A stretch of DNA of 64,000 bases from Bradyrhizobium sp. CCBAU 53421 (lineage in GTDB: Bacteria > Pseudomonadota > Alphaproteobacteria > Rhizobiales > Xanthobacteraceae), in the NCBI RefSeq assembly GCF_015291625.1, contig NZ_CP030047.1:5580001-5644000 (forward strand). Reading direction: 5' to 3'. A program made the translations under genes and the position numbers. The notes beneath the pieces are model-generated. The model saw nothing but the letters and a program-made list of their open reading frames with translations, was not told the origin of the DNA and ran no database searches. How positions within the stretch are numbered: the stretch's first letter is position 1; the number at the start of each line of letters is the position of its first letter. Shown piece after piece: positions 61,092 through 64,000 of the stretch.

Positions 61092-61165
61092 CCTACCTGT
61101 CACTTGGTAGGGTCCATATGAATACTTCACATCCGACCGGTCAACGCCTATCTGTCACTTGGTAG
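61092..61165. promoter_or_regulatory. Two TetR operators between GST and TetR genes
   Basis: Site 1, CCTACC-TGTCACTT-GGTAGG (61092-61111), is a perfect 6-bp inverted repeat. Site 2, CTATC-TGTCACTT-GGTAG (61148-61165), keeps the same core with one arm mismatch. One lies before each divergent gene, as expected for dual control. Confidence 0.8.
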
Positions 61166-61189
61166 ATAACGAAGCAGTGAGGCGATGAG

Positions 61190-61753
61190 GTGAGTTCAAG
61201 CTCTCGGGAGGCCATCCTGGCGGCAGCAAAGCGGACCGCGCAGGCGCGCGGCTATATCGGCTTGAACTTCCGCGATCTCGCGGACGAAGTCGGGATCAAG
61301 GCCGCCAGCATCTATCACCATTTCCCAAGCAAGGCCGATCTCGGCGAGGCCGTCGCGCGACGCTACTGGGAGGACACCGCCGCCCAACTCGAGGCGATGC
61401 TGGCAGAAACGGCCGACCCTGTCCGCTGCCTGCGTCGATATCCCGAGGTGTTTCGCAAAGCGCTCGAGAGCAACAATCGAATGTGCCTCTGCAGCTTCAT
61501 GTCGGCGGAAGTCGACCACCTGCCGGACGCAGTGAAGAAGGAGGTCCAGACCTTTGCCGACGTCAACGTGGCGTGGCTGAGCAAGCTGTTGGTGGCGGCT
61601 AGCCTGGTCAGTTCGCGAAAGAGCGAACAGCGGGCCCGCGCCATCTTCGCCGCCGTCGCCGGCGCGCAGCTCATCGCCCGAAGCCGCTCCGATATTTCGC
61701 TCTACGACTCGATGATCGACAGCTATCGCGCCGCGGGTCTTCTGCCGGCATAG
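61190..61753 (+). CDS. TetR family transcriptional regulator
   Basis: 187 residues, GTG start. HTH: SREAILAAAKRTAQARGYIGLNFRDLADEVGIKAASIYHHFPSKADLGEAV. The ligand domain has MCLCSFMSAEVDHLP with vicinal cysteines that could sense thiol-reactive compounds. Paired operators with the divergent GST support autoregulation and GST control. Confidence 0.9.
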   Translation: MSSSSREAILAAAKRTAQARGYIGLNFRDLADEVGIKAASIYHHFPSKADLGEAVARRYWEDTAAQLEAMLAETADPVRCLRRYPEVFRKALESNNRMCLCSFMSAEVDHLPDAVKKEVQTFADVNVAWLSKLLVAASLVSSRKSEQRARAIFAAVAGAQLIARSRSDISLYDSMIDSYRAAGLLPA

Positions 61754-61789
61754 ATGGCCCGAATGTCAGATCGAGGTGAGGCGGTGACC

Positions 61790-61809
61790 CCCTACTCCCA
61801 CTCAATCAT
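61790..61809. repeat. Displaced copy of the guaA 3' end (att-like direct repeat)
   Basis: CCCTACTCCCACTC followed by AATCATT matches CCCTACTCCCACTCGATCGT at 63241-63260, the last codons and stop of guaA on the minus strand; the first 14 bases are identical and two of the next six differ. On the minus strand it encodes the same ending (IEWE, stop). The guaA 3' end is a known genomic-island integration site. Confidence 0.75.
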
Positions 61810-62336
61810 TTGGGACGACGTTGCGTCGTTGATCTACAAGTACAAATCTTCAAGGCTGACAGACAAATCCCGACGGTATACCCGCCGCATTTTTTCGGTC
61901 TTGAATTCGCAGAATAATTTGTGCTGTTCGGAAAACCGGCGATACCGCTACCTATCGGAGTCAATCGACTGAATAGCCCTGCATGCGTGACGGAAATCGC
62001 CGGCTCGTACTGGCGCAGCGTAGCTTCACATACCGTCAGAGATTAGGAAAGCGCTGGTTTGGTCATCCGATGGTCCCTACACCGCTCACCCCACTACTGC
62101 GCGCTATCGAAGCAGGTCCGCTTTTGCGCCAAAAGCCGCCCTCTGCCCAACCTGCCATAGTGAACGGGATGCCAAGCGCGGACAGATTCTTGTACAGCCT
62201 TCACTCGTATCGCTCAGATCTGGCGATTCAGGGCCAGCTCTGGCATTGGATACCCAAGCACATGGCATTATCGTCAGGGAATAGTTTTCCTCCTACGTCG
62301 GCCGCGTTCGGTTAAGCGCAGGCTTTTCAGAGCGCA
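61810..62336. other. AT-richer intergenic segment of the guaA islet
   Basis: More than 500 bases with visibly lower GC than the neighbours. Two short open frames exist (one starting directly after the TetR stop, one at 61983-62315), but neither has a recognisable protein, so I do not call them. No integrase fragment is seen. Confidence 0.45.
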
Positions 62337-62717
62337 ATGATGACTAAAGAAAATTTCTTCGCCGCACTGGCAATCACGCTTTTGATTCCGTCCGCCGCCC
62401 TTGCTGACAGCAGAAATGGAGAACGAATCTTCTTGTCGAGGTGCGCCATGTGCCACGGAACCGATATTAAGGGCACAGGGCCATTGGCTAAAAAGAGTGT
62501 CCCTCCCACGCCCGATCTTACAACTCCTGCTTTCCGCCAACGCCTGGTCGATTACCCGGGCGTCATTGTCTCATCCGTAATACTCCGTCCAAATGGAGAT
62601 CTGATTCCCGGGACATTACGAGAAAACGGCGTAAGGCTGCCTGCATTCGCATGGACAGTTAAGGATTTTCGCGATCTGAACGAATATATGACTGGCGTAA
62701 TTTCTCGAAGTCGATGA
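62337..62717 (+). CDS. Small class I c-type cytochrome
   Basis: 126 residues (the second ATG at 62340 is possible). Signal peptide NFFAALAITLLIPSAALA, then NGERIFLSRCAMCHGTDIKGTGPLAKK with the haem motif CAMCH, and distal part PAFAWTVKDFRDLNEYM; the sixth ligand Met is probably in DLNEYM. Periplasmic electron carrier or subunit. Codon and base use are AT-richer than flanking genes, as expected inside an acquired islet. Confidence 0.8.
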   Translation: MMTKENFFAALAITLLIPSAALADSRNGERIFLSRCAMCHGTDIKGTGPLAKKSVPPTPDLTTPAFRQRLVDYPGVIVSSVILRPNGDLIPGTLRENGVRLPAFAWTVKDFRDLNEYMTGVISRSR

Positions 62718-63240
62718 TCGCATAGACGCGGCCTGTATTTCGGGGCGCGTCGTGTCGCAAAACCTAGGATTTATGCGACACTTCAAGACAATTTTCAGCG
62801 CAGCGGACGCTCAGCGAAACTTGACCGCTGTGACCGGCTGTCCCCAACGCCGCAATCAAGGCAGTCTCGCAGTGTTCTGACGCTGGCGGAGGTTGTCGGC
62901 CCAGGAAGCTAGAGCAACAATCTCAGACGCCAGCGCATCTGGCCTAGGCAGCGGGCGATTCAGCGCAGGGGCAGCATTGTGCAGTAAGTCCGAACAACGC
63001 CCGAACCCGTCCCGCATAGCCTCACAATCGGGAACCGTGATCGCGGTCAGTTTGACCAGGCCGGGCGTTTTGAGCTCGTGATCGGGTCCGCACCGCCGGC
63101 GTGCTGAGACTTTTCAGCGCGCTCCGCACGCTCCATGCAGTGCCGTTGTTTGCGGCGGGCCAGAGGAGGTTGGAGACACACAGGACGACACGAAGAGCCG
63201 GGGCGATCACTCCAAACTACGATATCGCCGCCGCCTGTAT
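62718..63240. other. Non-coding segment of the guaA islet
   Basis: About 520 bases with no supported gene; short frames on both strands look spurious. It may hold remnants of an earlier, larger insertion next to guaA. Confidence 0.4.
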
Positions 63241-63242
63241 CC

Positions 63243-64000
63243 CTACTCCCACTCGATCGTCCCCGGCGGCTTGCTCGTCACGTCGTACACCACGCGGTTC
63301 ACGCCCTTCACCTCGTTGATGATGCGCGTCGCGGTTTCCCCTAAGAACTTCATCTCGAACTGGTAGAAGTCGGCGGTCATGCCGTCGGTCGAGGTGACGG
63401 CGCGCAGGCCGACGACGTATTCGTAGGTGCGGCCGTCGCCCATCACGCCGACGGTCTTCACCGGCAGCAGCACGGCGAAGGCCTGCCAGATCGCATCATA
63501 GAGGCCGTGCTTGCGGATCTGGTCGATGTAAACCGCATCCGCGTTGCGCAGGATGTCGAGCTTTTCTCTTGTGATGTCGCCGGGGCAGCGGATGGCAAGG
63601 CCCGGGCCCGGGAACGGGTGGCGGCCGACGAACACTTCGGGCAGGCCGAGCTCGCGGCCGAGCACGCGCACCTCGTCCTTGAACAGCTCGCGCAAGGGCT
63701 CGACCAGCTTCATGTTCATGCGGGCCGGAAGGCCGCCGACATTGTGGTGCGACTTGATGGTCACCGACGGTCCGCCGGTGAAGGAGACGCTCTCGATCAC
63801 ATCAGGGTAGAGCGTGCCCTGCGCCAGGAATGCCGCGCCACCGATCTTCTTGGCCTCCGCCTCGAACACGTCGATGAACAGCCGCCCGATGGTCTTGCGC
63901 TTCACCTCGGGATCGGTGACGCCTTCGAGTTCGCCCAAAAACTCTTTCGACGCGTCCACATGGACCAACGGGATGTTGTAGTGGTTGCGGAACAGGTCGA
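63243..64000 (-). CDS. guaA: GMP synthase, C-terminal part (partial)
   Basis: The last 252 codons; the 5' end lies beyond the window. GuaA aminates XMP to GMP using glutamine. Visible are the end of the ATP pyrophosphatase domain ([45 protein letters not shown]) and the dimerisation domain ([43 protein letters not shown], ending GTIEWE). The 3' end is duplicated at 61790-61809. Confidence 0.97.
   Translation of the reverse strand, partial: DLFRNHYNIPLVHVDASKEFLGELEGVTDPEVKRKTIGRLFIDVFEAEAKKIGGAAFLAQGTLYPDVIESVSFTGGPSVTIKSHHNVGGLPARMNMKLVEPLRELFKDEVRVLGRELGLPEVFVGRHPFPGPGLAIRCPGDITREKLDILRNADAVYIDQIRKHGLYDAIWQAFAVLLPVKTVGVMGDGRTYEYVVGLRAVTSTDGMTADFYQFEMKFLGETATRIINEVKGVNRVVYDVTSKPPGTIEWE

Noticed and set aside
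61754..61972. 72-codon ORF directly after the TetR stop
   Set aside because: It spans the displaced guaA 3' end and has no recognisable sequence or ribosome site.
61983..62315. 110-codon ORF in the islet
   Set aside because: No ribosome site, no family features; probably chance in AT-richer DNA.
1..64000. CRISPR array, prophage or transposase genes
   Set aside because: No regularly spaced direct repeats with spacers, no phage structural genes and no intact transposase or integrase were seen anywhere.

Overview
The window looks like chromosomal DNA of a GC-rich alphaproteobacterium of the Bradyrhizobium/Nitrobacteraceae type. The support is high-GC coding with long antisense shadow ORFs, many LysR/MarR/GST/MFS neighbourhoods, DctA, an OhrR-Ohr pair, a DUF5993-DsbB pair, and an intergenic repeat I recognise from Bradyrhizobium genomes. 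It opens with the 3' end of a gene and closes inside guaA, read on the minus strand. Most of it is ordinary accessory metabolism: divergent regulator/target pairs, transporters, glutathione transferases, SDRs and small secreted proteins.

The standout is a split RNA-repair system. At 12.7-15.2 kb there is a Ro60 (Rsr, TROVE domain) gene, preceded on the same strand by four tandem RNA units that I read as bacterial Y RNAs. Each unit has an outer helix of unit-specific sequence that still pairs, an identical or nearly identical 5' motif (UGGUGAAGA) and 3' motif (UCGCYUGUUCC), and a second covarying helix. Units 3 and 4 carry T-arm, capped acceptor-like hairpin and D-arm in that order, that is, a circularly permuted tRNA mimic; unit 1 has only the T-arm, and unit 2 has no tRNA-like module. 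About 15 kb away (28.6-30.3 kb) is an RtcB RNA ligase, followed after 24 nt by a tRNA-Cys(GCA). Both loci are headed by the same roughly 150-bp module: boxes at fixed spacing, then three hairpins, the last a Rho-independent terminator. The hairpins differ in sequence but keep their pairing. This suggests a common regulator or attenuator for Ro60/Y RNA and RtcB.

Layout: 0-5 kb, an unrecognised winged-helix regulator, three small secreted or membrane proteins, and a LysR/Bug-receptor divergent pair. 5-12.6 kb, GSTs, DctA, DUF5993-DsbB, an atypical SDR, a Lin0512 protein and a LysR/MFS pair. 12.7-15.2 kb, the Y RNA/Ro60 locus. 15.2-28.4 kb, GNAT, methyltransferase and YqjI-like PadR, MmcQ/YjbR, a GlxA-type regulator opposite an HD protein, a class III cyclase, an MFS, an APH-fold kinase and an ABC binding protein. 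28.6-31 kb, rtcB, tRNA-Cys and an AAA ATPase. 31-36 kb, a BamA paralog and a two-component system. 36-46.5 kb, OhrR/Ohr with two operators, an internally deleted cupin, two DHA2 MFS pumps with LysR regulators, an M20 peptidase, and an MFS with a PAT-type acetyltransferase. 46.5-56 kb, regulators, DUF899, EamA, a MarR-GNAT fusion that is probably leaderless, a peptide deformylase-like protein without its normal metal ligands, and two serine beta-lactamase-fold proteins. 56-61.8 kb, LysR/SDR/F420-type reductase, an intergenic repeat, and a GST/TetR pair with two operators. 61.8-63.2 kb, a small AT-richer islet with a cytochrome c, bounded by a direct repeat of the guaA 3' end, a known class of integration site.

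Starts were set from Shine-Dalgarno matches, overlaps and family N-termini, and often differ from the longest ORF. No database search was possible; family names come from recognised motifs.
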